In this document: positions 21,668 through 35,274 of the stretch, in pieces
How positions within the stretch are numbered: the first letter of the stretch is position 1
Layout: each line of letters begins with the position of its first letter
From: Hemicentrotus pulcherrimus
Lineage: Eukaryota > Echinodermata > Echinoidea > Camarodonta > Strongylocentrotidae
Direction: 5' to 3'
NCBI GenBank assembly: GCA_003118195.1
Contig: BEXV01000417.1
Coordinates: 72,766-136,765, forward strand
Length of the DNA: 64,000 nt
Program-made: the position numbers and the translations under genes
The notes under the pieces: model-generated
Database searches by the model: none
Told to the model about the DNA's origin: nothing
What the model saw: the letters and a program-made list of their open reading frames with translations, nothing else

Positions 21668-24600
21668 TGGGGTTATGTCACACATGACGACACAGAATAC
21701 CATAAGAAAGAAATATTGAGAAATATATTCAGGGTCATAGACAAATACATGTGTAGCACAATTTGTTTTTTACATTCTAAAACACAAATCGTCATGTTAC
21801 ACCAGTCCAAGACGGATGTATGGTTTACGTGTGACATGGCATCGAGAGGATGAGCTTATGACGTCACAGACTGAGCCAATATTGGAAGAAACCATCACCG
21901 CTTTAACGTCACGAATGCTATCTTGATTTCTCGGAACATCCCCTATTTTAAATTTCCGCTGGAGCTGAGACGCTTGACAGCAAATAATGTTCATTTCGTC
22001 GAGGATACGACAGCGACTGCACGGTAATGCCATATCACTGTTAATAAGAATTCATTGATGAATTTATACGTCAAAATGTGTATGCAACTGATATGACGTT
22101 TATCTGATTGACAGTATGTTGATAAATAAGAGTAAGGTAAATCACATATAATTATCACGAATCACAAAATCCCTAGTCAGTCATCACACAAATCACTAAA
22201 AAAGTGATCAAACTCTAATGATAAACCAAGAAGATGGATATCCTTCAATAAAAGCATTCTTTAATTAACTCTCCTTACGCCAGACATAATGTTAAGTCTG
22301 AAGTAAATGTTTCAATTTCAATGTTGGATCCCTTAAAAAGGCTTCAATTATCACATTGGTATTCTTACACAACACCTACTAATCCTTATCATTTTGTATC
22401 TAATAATAAACGTGCTATCAACGGCCATTTCATATCTTCATGGGCAAACAAGCCGTAAACAGGAATTTCGGTGTCCAGAAAATAAAAACAACGCAGACCT
22501 GCTGTCTGAAGATTTATTGAGAAATATCAAGAGGAGTTCCCGAATTTAGAATCTAGATAAAGAGTCTAATCTCTCGTCTTATTTTGTGCAATACCAACCG
22601 TATGTTACGTGGGCGGAAGCAGTCTACACCGTAAGTCAGTGCTGATGTGAGAACAGTGCATGTGTTTTTTTCATCTCATGCTATACCGTCTATTTTCGGA
22701 CAGGAAACTTCCACTTCCATTGATACCATTTTATTCATATCGTTCGAAAGAAATACATTTTAAATCGTAACCAATTTCAAGAGAAAATAAAATAAATTTC
22801 ATTTCGAGATTGAATTCATTAATTAGAATCAACCAATGACAACCAATCCAAGCTATTCGTAACGCTTCAGATAAACTAATTTAAACAGATAATGCGTAAA
22901 GATAGAATACCAGATATACTTGGTCAAGCTCTAACAACAAAAATGGAAACGGACCAGCGTATATTATACCCATAAACAGAGTTTGAAAATTATATAATCA
23001 CCTGGAGATTTCAATATATTTACAAGTCTTTCATCATGGGCCATATTATGATAACTCAGAAGTGGAAAGTATAATCGTGAACTAATAGGCATATACTCTG
23101 CATGAGGTTGAATGAGGATTGTATTTTACATTAAAGATTTGCAAAGCATAATTAAAGCGGTAATACCATGTCGTGCTGACCTCATTTTAGTTTCCGATCT
23201 TTGTTTTTCTCCCAGTTGGACTTGAAGAAGTTGGAAATAGTTCAAACGTATGCTACAATTTCATGATTTACATCGCTGTTAAGACACTGAGAATAATTTG
23301 ATACACGTTAATTGATTTATTGGGATAACAACATGTCGTCTTAGAGATTTAGCAATCAACTCCTCTCAGCGTACTGTACACAATGGTCTGTGTACATTGC
23401 TCAATTATAGGAGATAAATGGGTATAATGGTCATCACAACGTGGATATAAAAATTTACCAAAATCTAATTAAAAAACATTAACATAATTTAAAGAATGTT
23501 TACTTCTAAAATTGTTAAACTCTGCGGCCAAATAATGACTTGGTCCGTTCGGAAACAGGATGATAAAAAAACAACTATGACGGTGAAAATGAGAACTCAA
23601 TATAACAAAGCTACCAACCATATCTTCCGTCAAGGCTATCAATTTGTCAACTGTCCATTGTTGTGGTACAGAAAGTACAAGCCAAAAATCGGATGTGGAA
23701 AAGACAAGGATGAAACGGAGGTTGAAATCAATCTTATTGTTGTAGTAATTTATATGTGATTTCCTTATGTCGGATTCTATCTTTAATCTATAATAAATCA
23801 TACTGAAAACAATAGGAAGACAACTGTAACAAATGTTCGAATTATGGGTAGGTTGGGTCGTTGCCCATCTGTCACGCAGTGCGGTCTCATCTTAATTGTT
23901 GACATGACAAGAAAGTCCACATTTATAATCAAAAGAATATATCAAAAGTGTGTTTGGAGATATCTTTTTAAATCTGATCAGCGAAGACAGATATGATTTA
24001 TGGGAAAATATAGTTCTAGTCTACACAGAATTTGATAATAATGGGGGAGGGGGCTATTGTTTATTTTATTTTTTAATAAAATCAAAATGTTCCCATTAGT
24101 TATAGATATCCTAAATGGAAATGAACATGCACATGTTTAAACAAAATCACACACGAAGCTTACACAACTTAACCGTTGAGTTTGCACGGACGGCAAGTAG
24201 TGAAACACAAATGTGGCAGTTAAATAATGTTTAGATGAATGGCAGTGAAATGATGAATATCTCTGATTGCACACCAAGTTCAAGGCGGGCACATGGAGCA
24301 GTTCAAGGTCGGTGAAATATTTCATCACTCCGTTCAAATCACGGCCACATTTCTAGCTAACCAATTCAAGGCACCTCCTATATTTGGACTCCATCCACAC
24401 AACTGCACAGGCAATGTCAGAAATATTAACCACATTCAAATGGTACTCCATCGTATACGTGAATAAAAGATGTGCGTGATCTGCCAGATATTTGTTGATT
24501 CTGTTTGTATGAATTTGTTTAAATTCTTTGCTTCGGCTGAAAATCTTGAGGAAATCTGTATCAAGATTTGGTTTTGATAATGTTAAATCCAACAAGAAAA

Positions 24601-26140
24601 GTCATAACATGGCGTTGTGGTCTTTATCTATTTCAACCCACGGTGTTTTCCTGGCAGATAAAATGCTTATGTTCAATAACAATGCTTCATAGTCGAAAGT
24701 AGGAATGCAATAGGTGAATGGATTGTAACACATGGATGGAGTTTGGTGTGAAAGGCATGATCTCTTTAGATGTAAGAAATTGGCACCCCTTGAATACATA
24801 CCCTCAAGTTGACCAACCATTAATGGTTTAAAGTACACGAAGTATATCACCTTGTGTCTATTCATGCTCTCGCTAAAGATATATATTATACCTACTCACG
24901 TTTATTTCAAAAGAAATCTTAAGCACTGATGCTACATCTAGCTGCCTAGAGAAAAACAAACCTTATATTAGACCCTCTAATATAGAGCAGTTCAAATTAT
25001 TCTGTACAACTAAAGGTTACTTCGCGATCAACATGTATTCGTTGCAAGATAAGCCGGGTTTTCAGGACCCTCGGTTTCCATGACAACAGAGCTTGGTACG
25101 AGACAGGTATCGTCTGCTAGGGAGAATATTTAAATAACAAAATTCTTCAAACTGTAATTGAAGTACCTCATCAAGGAAGCTTGTCGTAAAATGTAACTAC
25201 TGAGTAGTGAAGTAGTTTTGACTTTCCATTTATTACGACGCAAATAGTTTCTAATGTAAAATGTTAATCATGAAAAGGGCACTCGAAAGTTAAAGATGCA
25301 GATTCCAAACAAATATTGAAAAAACTAAATGACAGAAAAAAATAATTAAAAGTATATTCTGTATATTCAAGTGAATTATATCAAATTAAATGTCAATGCC
25401 CAAACTCTTAAATTGTCCAGGAAAAGATAATGAACTGAAGACAGTTATTTAGGCGTGTATATGAGATGTAAAGGATCACCATTAGCTTCCTCACATGTAT
25501 TTAGATAAATCAACCACACGATTCTAGCGAAGAGGCAGCCCTCGCTAAACACAAGGACTCGATTATTATTACACTCTGGCTTGCCTCATCCGAAATCGGA
25601 TTTTAAAGGGAGAGCGAAGTCAGTGGTAGGTAAACAACAGTTGATTGGTAACTAATATCCCTTTAGATGACAGGGGTTCTCATAGCACAACAATTATTTT
25701 GACTCTTGAAATTATTGAAGTAACTATTCAGGCCAGGTTTTAGTTTCCAACTTCGCAAGCAAACATCATGTTTATCAACAGTAACCCAAATATGGAACTG
25801 GTTAAATTATTGTGTGTTCATCGATCTTCATACCACATCATCGCTGGCATTTATGCAAAATCGATGTTGAATTTAATGAACAGATTTTGTGTTATACTAT
25901 AAAATGGCGTTATTAACGCCATACGATGCATTGCCATTAGCAAAAAAGATGCCTATGAATTCACCGTCAAAATGAATGCGCTAAAACCCCATGCCTCTGC
26001 TCTCCTTCCATCAAAGCCAATGCCCGCCTTTTAAACAAAAACCCATTTTAAACCTTAAATACCCCCATCATTAGCATTTTCCCCTTTCTTGAAATGAGAT
26101 GGGAGAATAATTAGCGAAGCGAGCAGAGCTAGTAGCCGCT

Positions 26141-26159
26141 CGGTCGGTCGGTCGGTCGG
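26141..26159. repeat. CGGT tetranucleotide microsatellite
   Basis: Nearly five CGGT units in a row, in a locally GC-richer patch. Confidence 0.9.
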
Positions 26160-27737
26160 CTCTCCTCCACATCAATCATTTACGAGCTCATAAATTGTAC
26201 GTGCGTAACAGGCGTGATCATACTAATGGCTCGCAAACCAGTTGGTGGGTTTAGCTTCGTATTGGGACGACACGACATTTTTAATGGGACAACACTCCCC
26301 AAGGGCGGTGAGTTAATATCAGCAGTAGACGAGAGATGGGATAGAAGATGAAGATTTCATTTCGTAATAATCACCCATACACAAGTCACACCTACTGAAT
26401 GTTTAATATAATTATGACGCCAAACACGACTACGTTCATGTGGGAATAGAATGGGTTTAAGAAATGGATTACGTAGAACTCCACCAGATGCCGACAATAA
26501 TTTTAAATGTAATCAATGACCTAAACTTGTCAATAAAGAATACGATATGGTTGGGTTTCTTGTTAATGCTTTGTCATTTTCATTTAATAAAGCCTAATTC
26601 CATTTTGTCACAAAAACCATTTCCCCCCTTTCATATAAGAGACCATTCTTACATTAAAACATTATAAAAATCTTAGTGAAATGGCATTAGAGAACTACAA
26701 TTGGTTGTAAAATATTTCAATTCATATCAATTCTATATTTATACGAGCAAGATAATGATATTATTTTTAAGGAAGCGTGAACGTTATGTCGTTGAAGGTT
26801 GTGGCTAATAACATACGTTTTCGTACCACTGAAGTTCATATTAATGTTGACTACCCATTAAATCGATAATTCCGAGAACCAACAAATGTTTTCCTTAGCT
26901 GCTAAACATCCTAATTGATTCATGAGTTCCTAATTACCAAACCCAATCGACAACGAGCAAAATAGGAAGAGTGATTAAGGTCATTACGAAAATCAACCTG
27001 ACAAAATCAAAATCTTGACTTTATCCAAGGAAGTAGCGTGTCTACAGCCTAGGGTGGGTTTGGAAGTACAGGAATGATAGGAGCTTTTCATAATTCAAAT
27101 TGTCTACAAGCTCATTCTTATTTCTTATAATTGAATATGAAGAAGCGAAAGATAACAAGTCTCTTCCTTTATAGACAAAAAATATTCAAAACAACCCCTA
27201 TTATATCTAACTCGAATACAGGAACGGAAAATTTCCTTGACCAGAAATCAATACGTAATTGAGTTGTTGGGGAAAAAGCACGAAGGCTACCCATAATTGT
27301 GTTTCAGCAAAGAGCACTCCATAATGAAACCCCATTTAGGCACAGTTGGATACGATTTGTTGTAAATTATGACTATAAATAAAAATCACAAAAGATGAAA
27401 ATTGTTGATTGTTTATAGCAACAGAGATTTCTTAACGATACCATCCGCTTCCGATTCTACTTACTCTCAAACAAGGAATAAAGATTTATGATAGCGGAGA
27501 ACTCCGTCTGTTTGAAAGGGGTTGTCTCGGGTATATTTTTGACGTTTTTCTAGGATTTGACTAATTTCCTTCTTAGTTGGATGATACGTCTTCATTGATG
27601 AAATTGAAGGACAGATAATTGAATTCACCTTGGATGTTCTCAGCGTGTATTTCCCCCAGTTGATTGGCATGAAGAGGTATGACTTCATATCACTATTCAG
27701 AGATGGTAGTGCTCTTAAACACCCGGTCCAATTAACA

Positions 27738-27845
27738 CCCCCCCACACACACACACACACACACACACCCACACAAACACACGCACACACACAAACACAC
27801 GCACACACGCACGCACGGTATCGTACACGCACGCACATATACACC
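27738..27845. repeat. CA-rich microsatellite
   Basis: Imperfect CA/CGCA dinucleotide tract. Open frames across it on both strands are artefacts of the repeat. Confidence 0.9.
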
Positions 27846-28612
27846 CACACCGTTCTTTTAGCATTATTAACCCATACTGCACGTGCAATACATAACATTG
27901 AAGGGGTCGGTGGGTGTTCAGAAGTCTACCGAGCTAATTAATGAAGATTAGGTTCAGGGGTTAGGTGGGCGTGTCTAGCCGCCCGTAATTGCAGACGTTG
28001 TGTACTTCATACAGTGATCATATTCAGGGAGTATTCGGAATTCTCTAGAAAGGGTAGGTGTAAGTTTGTAGAAATTTGAAAGAGGGGAGTCGGTGCTTTA
28101 CTCCGACAGTCAACTAAAAAAACAGAATGGAACAAAATAATAAAAAAAACTATTTATGCCCTTTTGGTCTAAAGGGGGTGCATATTTACGCTGTTTGCCC
28201 CTCCACTTAGTCCTTGCATGGTAACGTATCCATAGTCCATATTGAAGTATGAGGCTCTTTATGTATTTATTGTATGTTTTATTCCCTCAGAGTTTCAGTA
28301 ATACCACGAGAAGGTCCATACAGATAAGAAAATCTGACATGACTTGAGAAATGTCATTAGCGCTGTCAGGTTTCAAGTTTGTGGAAGTTTCCGATAATAG
28401 CCTTAACCTCTAGAGACCAGAACTAAGAAAGAAAATATAATTACGAGCAAAACCGCTAAGAAGAAATTGTCTCGGACTCTATGGGACCCTCTTTTCTCTC
28501 AGGAAGGAGACTTCCCTTCAATTATTTGTGATAGCCTTCGAATATTTTTAAAGACAAAATACGCATTTTATTCCACAACCATATATTCATCTATCCCTAG
28601 CTTGGTATTGTA

Positions 28613-28785
28613 CAGTCAAACCTGTCTATAGCGACCACCCAAGGGAAACACAAAAAGTGGCCTTTGTAGACAGGTGGTCTTTGGAGACAGGTTCCTTTAG
28701 TACATGATTCAATGAGAAACCATTTTCAAGGGAAACAACAAATGTGGCCTTTGTAGACAGGTGGTCACTAAAGCAGGTTTGACTG
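28613..28785. mobile_element. MITE-like element with TA target duplication
   Basis: Terminal inverted repeats begin CAGTCAAACCTG on both sides (12 perfect bases, then similar to about 27: a GACCACC motif recurs in both arms). The element is flanked by TA at 28611-28612 and 28786-28787, as for Tc1/mariner-type transposition. Inside, a unit containing GTGGCCTTTGTAGACAGGTG occurs twice in direct orientation. There is no coding capacity, so it would be non-autonomous. Confidence 0.75.
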
Positions 28786-30118
28786 TATAACTAAATCTTA
28801 GTGGGAAGACCCCCTTCCACCTCACATCCCACTAATACACACGAACAAAAGAAATCTACAAGACCAAAAACACTCGCTTGGTTTTAATAAACATCAGACA
28901 ATACAGACAGTTTATTTCTTTATAATTTTCAATCCTCAATTCCACTGCATAACTTTCATCATCACAAGTGACATGTTCGAAGAGGCCCTCGTCTCTAAAA
29001 ATCCTCTCGGATCCGCCCCCCCCCCCTTCTTCCCTCTTCTTCTTTACATAAACAGCCGTTATTTGGAAGTGCTAGGGTAGATGAATAGCAGATAAACCAA
29101 GGGTGCATCCCTTACTCTACGTAAACATTTCGATCCAAAGGTTACTTGATACACCTGCCGATGAGAGGAAAGCTCGCGAATATAAACCAAGGCATGAGGA
29201 AGCTCAGAATTCATCAGGGATACAGAGATTAGTTACCCCTTTTCTATAGACGACGACGAGGAGGAGTTTGTGGGTTTATAGAAGCTTGTAAGCAGTACAT
29301 CAACAAATGTGTCAGACTTGATTTGTACAGAATCAAGCTTATGCCTGCAAGGTAATTCCCTTTGAATATCAAATACACGTTCACGACACAACTACGGAGA
29401 TTCATTATGGGTTAATGGGTTGGCCACTTTCCACATGATCAGGTCTGTTGAAACGACGTTATACTTAAACGAGATTGGCATAAAGAGTATACCCGATCTT
29501 GGTAGCTTCGAATACAAATTGTATACCCTTTTGTATAACCTTACATTAATCATCTCCAGAAACGGTAAAGAGTAAAATGTAATCTGTTTGATGATACCTT
29601 ATTCAGAACTTTGTGGCCGCAGATGTTTTAGTATCAAAGAATTTATGAAGAGTCGCCTAGATCTCCGTGTACCAAGTAGCAAGTTTGTCATAATGCATCC
29701 AATACGGGACAAAACCAAATTTTCACAGAATCCTTTCAAAAAGTCGAATTAGGATTCGCGCTTATAGTGTTCAAATTGTCCGAGGTTTCATAGGTCCTTG
29801 GTTCAATCTATGACTTTGTCTCAATCCTTACGACAGCATCTACAAACAGCCCACAAACCTCTTGTCTAAGATCTTGCCACAAAAACCTTCACATCACTTT
29901 CTTGCATGCATGTTTCATGCATTTATCTTAACGTTGTCTACCCTCAAAGAACATGACGACTAAATAAATGGAATTAATTACACCAATGATGATAATAAGT
30001 ACCAAATTTATTGACAGAGTAGTCTGTTGGACAACAAATTTATCATCCTGAATAGCCTCTGTCCACTCTAAATGACTTGATTAAGAATGATTTATCCAGG
30101 GAGTTCCTGGTTTTTCTT

Positions 30119-30212
30119 AAACAAGGGATGCAGAGGGAGCCAAGAACATGTCACCGTTGTGTTGAAAAGTACATGGTAGATAACCAAAGTTATTGACAGT
30201 GGACACTTAGGA
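30119..30212 (+). repeat. Diverged tandem unit, copy 1
   Basis: About 93 bases (ACAAGGGATGCAGAGGGAGC ... AAAGTTATTGACAGTGGACA) matching 30270-30366 with substitutions and small indels. Confidence 0.7.
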
Positions 30213-30269
30213 TTATATCCGTTATCAACGTTTTCTACTTTTAATAACTCGAAAAAGGAAGGCTTGCTA

Positions 30270-30366
30270 TAAACAATGGATGTAGAGGAAGCCAAGATTA
30301 TGTCATCGTTAATTGACAAGTATATACTACTGATAAATAGCAAAGTTATTGACAGAGGATATTTAG
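30270..30366 (+). repeat. Diverged tandem unit, copy 2
   Basis: Partner of 30119-30212 at a period of about 151 bases. A further partial match (TTATTGACAGAG) at 30012-30023 suggests a third, eroded unit. Confidence 0.7.
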
Positions 30367-30921
30367 GTAAAATACAGGATCGCGAGTAAACATTTTTAGT
30401 GAACTAAAGATGACATCACACATTAACTCCACCCCCCCCCCTCCTTCTGCGCCGTGCCCTTCTTTGATATCGCTAAAAAATCACTTTCACCTTGAACGTC
30501 TGTCACTACATACTATTAGAGAGTGAATAATTATTTATATTCCTGAGCCTATAGGAGTAATACATCAATCACACCGTCAAACCGAATCCAGACCGATTCC
30601 AAACCGACCAAGTTTTAAGCCATAGGATGTAAAGTAATGTTTTACTCGGTCCGTTGTAGGTCTGCTGTCAGTTTCATTGAAGTGACTAAAATATACAAAT
30701 AATACACAGCAGTGAGGGCATTAGTAAGAATTACCCACAGGAGGTACCTTTGGAACATTCTAAAACACAAGAGGTAATATAGTAGAGGGTGTTCGGACTG
30801 TTTTGAAGGCTCTGAGTGTGGGTAATTATACTGATTCCCGAACAAAATGATGTGTTTTATTTGTTTTATAAGATTATGTTGTATTTGTTTAATGAATGAT
30901 GTTTTAAACCGGTCAATACCA

Positions 30922-30947
30922 TTGGATAATGACCGGTCATTATCCAA
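30922..30947. repeat. Perfect 26 bp palindrome
   Basis: Half-site TTGGATAATGACC followed immediately by its exact reverse complement. ACCGGTCA-like sequence occurs again just upstream (30908-30915). Confidence 0.9.
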
Positions 30948-31068
30948 ATTACGCGTAAGGCGAAATAAATGCCTGGTCACGTGTACGCTTACAACCAATC
31001 ATTTGATTAGGATCCACGTCATCATCTTATAAAATATTGTTTATCTCAAGACCAAGGTATATACTTAC

Positions 31069-31265
31069 GGGTGCATGTTCCTACAATACTATTCCTGACC
31101 CATCCTGCGCAGCAGCCTAGTCTGTAGGAGCCGTATCCGCAGCGGTGTATCTTTCTCCGCATGGCACTGTAATATGGAAAGACGTAGACGTTGCCGACCC
31201 TTCGAACAGTGGCAGAACTGCGATGCACAGGAACATGACGGTAGTTATGAACACTGAACACGCCC
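31069..31265 (-). CDS. EGFL6/NPNT: Exon 2: N-terminal Cys-rich segment (CxYG...CCxGW) of the EGFL6/NPNT-like protein
   Basis: 197 bases, phase 2 in and phase 1 out, encoding residues 22-86. The acceptor is a pyrimidine-rich tract ending TTTCTAG and the donor is CCC|GTAAGT. Residues 22-61 form a basic linker without recognised domains. Residues 62-87 carry R-C-G-Y-G, then G-C-C-A-G-W-V-R-N-S and G-T-C-T-P. This is the conserved block immediately before the first EGF module in nephronectin and EGFL6 (C-x-Y-G, C-C-x-G-W, C-x-P), related to the second half of an EMI-type module. The split codon formed with exon 3 is Pro, giving C-T-P-I-C as in the family. The same bases also have a hydrophobic open frame (31117-31299), but it does not fit exon 1's phase and stops inside the exon. 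Confidence 0.87.
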
Positions 31266-34200
31266 CTAGAAAGAAAAAGAAATGAATGTATGCATTCATT
31301 TTTAGATCAGTCAGTTAATTAATAATTAATCAATCAATAATCAATAAATCCACCAATTATTCAAGTGTTAAATAACGACTGTCTACAAACAACACAAATT
31401 GAAACATTTAGCTTAAGTTTTCAAGCAAAAGTAAATAAATGTAGTTATACAAAATCATGGGAAAGACAAACAAAATTATTTGTCTAGAATAGCTATGCAT
31501 GATTGTGGTATAGGATCTACAAAATAATGTACTGATATTTATATTCAATTGCGATTTTCATACTGTTTTTTTTTTGTTGTTGGCTGTTTGTTATAAAATC
31601 AGATTAAGAGCGAGCGAATGATATGATATCAGAAGGAAATCAAAACAGTAAATACAACAAAGTGAGCAATGTTTATAGTTTATTAACTTCACAAAAAGAC
31701 TTGTTTTTGTTGTTGTTTAAGTTACCCTAAATGTAGAATGAATTAGGCAAAATAAAATGAAATGCCAAGTTTTCCCCAGCCTCTCATAACTTGTATCAAT
31801 CCATTTGAAGGCATTTAATAGCCCAGGTTGTCAACATATTTCAACAAATATTTATAAATAACAATCTTATCTCAAAGAGTCAGACCTATTTACTCCTAGC
31901 AAGGAGTTGAACCATGTCCACCACAATAGACAATAATGATCATTGCAGTATGACGTGAGCTAGCTAGTGACTCAGTTACTCTCAGTTCGTCTCGGCTATG
32001 AAACCATTCCAACTTTTCTATTAATTGTACCTTGCAAGCCATGCTTAACTTATCAAGTCCATGGTCACAAGTCAAGCTCGTTAGTAAATTATAGAATTGT
32101 ATTAAGCTATGATTAGCTTCATTGAAGAGAAGTACGGTCAACGAAAGTTCAATTGCTACCACCGTGTTTATTTTTGTTTCTTCTCCAGTATTGGTGTGTA
32201 AAATATATTTTGCTCTTAAATAAGTATTTACCCGATTATCAGGGTTATGCATATTCATCATAGGATTGCTCCTGGTTAAGAATTTTCATTTCGTGAAGCT
32301 CAAGAGAAGATAATACAAAGTGATGAACTTCTACTATACGACTTCAAAACAAAAAGCATAATTAGTGCATGTACTATAAACCTGCCGGGGGAGTCCATTC
32401 AAATGATCAGAAAACAATTATAATGCTAAATGCCCTTACGAGGTTAAACTCGTGCTTTGCAAGGCATACAAAATATTCCAAATAGAAATCGTAACACTTG
32501 TATAACTATATCTACTACTTCTACATCTACGTCAGATAAACCGAGGCGCCACGCGTAGTCTTAATCCGTGAATGAATTCAAGCACAATCTGCTTCTATAC
32601 TCAAATAATTTCCACAAATACTATTCATGGGCATTTACGTTGAAATGTCTTTACAAACTTTTCCACGGTGATTTTCTTCAAATCGGTTCAGCACAAACCG
32701 AATGTCACATATCCAAAGATAAAACCCGTTATTTTATTGTGACGAATTACCGCATAATGTGAGAGCAAAATAACTATTGTGAATACTCAGTTCCTAGGAG
32801 GGGAAACCTCATGTGTAAGCATGTGTGGCTCTCAGTGAGAGATGAGAACAATTGATGTGACAGGAATATGTTTTTATACGATTCAGCAAACTACCAAACT
32901 GGTCTTGAACCCAACCTATTAATTGTTACCATAAACACACAGCATGTAAGCTGGGGATCGAAGCTACGGGATCGGCGTTATTTTTGACTAAAATGGGGTC
33001 ATTTAACCACCCCCATACCGGGTAAAGAGCGACCTCACCACCGGGCTCCGCCACCAGTACGAACACAACAAGAGACAACATGCTGGTATGACGGAATACC
33101 TGACATTCACTGTCTACATGTGTTTGTCTATAATCATTAAACATGACATCTATGTTGGAAGCATGAATGTTTTATGTTATATTGTGATAAATGGTCATTT
33201 GCCTGAAGGCATGTGCCTTTGGGGTTCTTTTACAACCCGCCCTATTTCCAACTCGATTCTTCTATCGAATCGTTTCGCAACATTAACCATCGATATGCAT
33301 GTGACTGGAACAGATGGTTCTTTTAATTATCGCAGTAACAAAGGAAATTATATCATTAGCATACCACGTCTTCTATTGATAACTCTTCCTTGAAAGCTAT
33401 TATGATGAGATACAAAACCGTTAATGAATGTTGCATGTACAAAGAAAAATGCCAAAGTGGGATATCTCCGCCCATCGAGTCATTCAACCTCATTATCACA
33501 GTGCGCAATAAAAAAAAAATATAAAAAATGTCAAATGTCCTATGGCCTCATTAGTTGACACAACATGACGACTCAGCTCAATCAAGATTTTTTTTTAAAA
33601 CATAAATCAATAGGATGAATTGAAAGAAAAGTGACATGTCTGAAAATTAAGGGTGTAATGAAATTATGGATTTTGGAAAAGGTAATAGCAAATTGATATT
33701 CTTCGTTATGTTGCATCTCAATACTAAATCACGAAGAAACAACTGTAAATAACATAACGATTTAAAACTTACCTGCTTATACAGTTTCTCTCTCGTGATT
33801 AAAGAATTTTACGGATACTTAATCAATCCGTAAGGAACCAACAGGATATTCATTCTTTTTACAAGAAAAGTCTCACTATATTATGAATAGATGATTAATG
33901 GCTCACTCGCGTGTGTATATTGTACGTGTAATAAATGAGAGGATGAAAGGTCGAGGTTCTATCGATCAGGAACAGAAGAAAATATTTTGAAAGATAATGA
34001 TGACAAATCACAAAGTCAAAGTATTTCTTTTCACCGACACTTTGTAGTCGTACACAATTCGATAATATATATATGATACATTTGTCAACTTTGTGCTAGA
34101 TGCCAAGTAAATTCTATAAATCTAAGGGTGAATCATAAAGGTGAATGATCGGAGATAAGGTCAGGGATATATTTTATTGAGGTTAAACCAGCTGATTTTT

Positions 34201-35274
34201 GACAGTATCAAAGCTGGATAAAACGTATCAAAGGAGACACCAGAGAGAGAAAATCAGGTCACATAAACCTCACCCGTGCTTTCTTTATGGCGCAGGTCAG
34301 AAATTGGCGACATAATTTATCTCTAGATATCTTGTTTCCCTTATCTTTTAATTTAAAGTCTGGGTTATTGTTGCGATAAAACTACACATCTTTGAATATT
34401 GTCTGCAAAAAGGTAAACAAAAGGTTTAAATATCTGAAAATATTAAAAAGAAAGAATGTTTGTTACAATTTCTTACAAAATATCTTTATTTCAGAAAACA
34501 AGCCATGTGGGATTTAGCCAAGGAAAATATGGAATATTCTCACTATATGAATGAAAACCGCTAGATAATAAAATATTCGTTCGCATTAAGAGCAGTTTTT
34601 ATAGGTAATCCATCAGGCTTAATTTTCTAACCAGGACAATAGAAAATACTAGAGCGGTAAATAAAAATGTAGATTCATGCACTCTTTGTTTTCTTTCTTG
34701 CTGTCTTCTATTCACTGCATGTTATGGCCTGTAGTGGGATACAAATGGAGAATATTATTCCCAATAATCTATTGAAAAGGGCAAGGGGTTGGGAATGATG
34801 ATAAATCATTGGATTGGCTTTGTGGCGCTTATCCGGGGCTGATCGTGCTCAATAAAGCGGTGGATTGCAGGGAAGCTATGGTTAGAACGATTTGAATTGG
34901 CAGGACGCTTTTTCACTCATACCATATAGCATTCACGTTCAATCTCAATAGATAATAGTCATTTAATGACTTGTGTGAATTCAACTGCAAGGGTTAGAAT
35001 TCAGTCCCGTATACAACAAAAATGTGTATATTATGATAGAAAGGAAAGTAAATTAGATACCAATATGCCTATAAATAAGGTATTTGTTTATGGAAACATC
35101 TTGGGGATAACACATCCCTTTAACATGTCTAACACAACCTTAGTCACGTGGTTTTCTAAATGGACAAGTACTGATAAGATCTCAGCTCATGATCCTGAAT
35201 AATGTATGGTCGCCACAGGCATAATGCACCGTGTCTCCCTTCTCCCTTCGTGTCATTCATCTTTGTAAATGTAA

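Larger units (their letters stand above)
16025..31068 (-). other. EGFL6/NPNT: Intron 2 (15.0 kb)
   Basis: Phase-1 intron between the Cys-rich exon and EGF1. It contains the 1.1 kb perfect tandem duplication at 18117-20310, the flanking 77 bp inverted repeat (17031 and 21002), a CGGT microsatellite at 26141, a CA tract near 27.75 kb, a TA-flanked inverted-repeat element at 28613, tandem copies at 30.1-30.4 kb and a 26 bp perfect palindrome at 30922. From 21.1 to 26.1 kb and 28.8 to 30.0 kb I see nothing recognisable. The ATG-initiated open frames there are short and isolated. Confidence 0.85.

Noticed and set aside
27467..27941. Long frames rich in Cys/Val or His/Thr
   Set aside because: Translation of a CA microsatellite on each strand.
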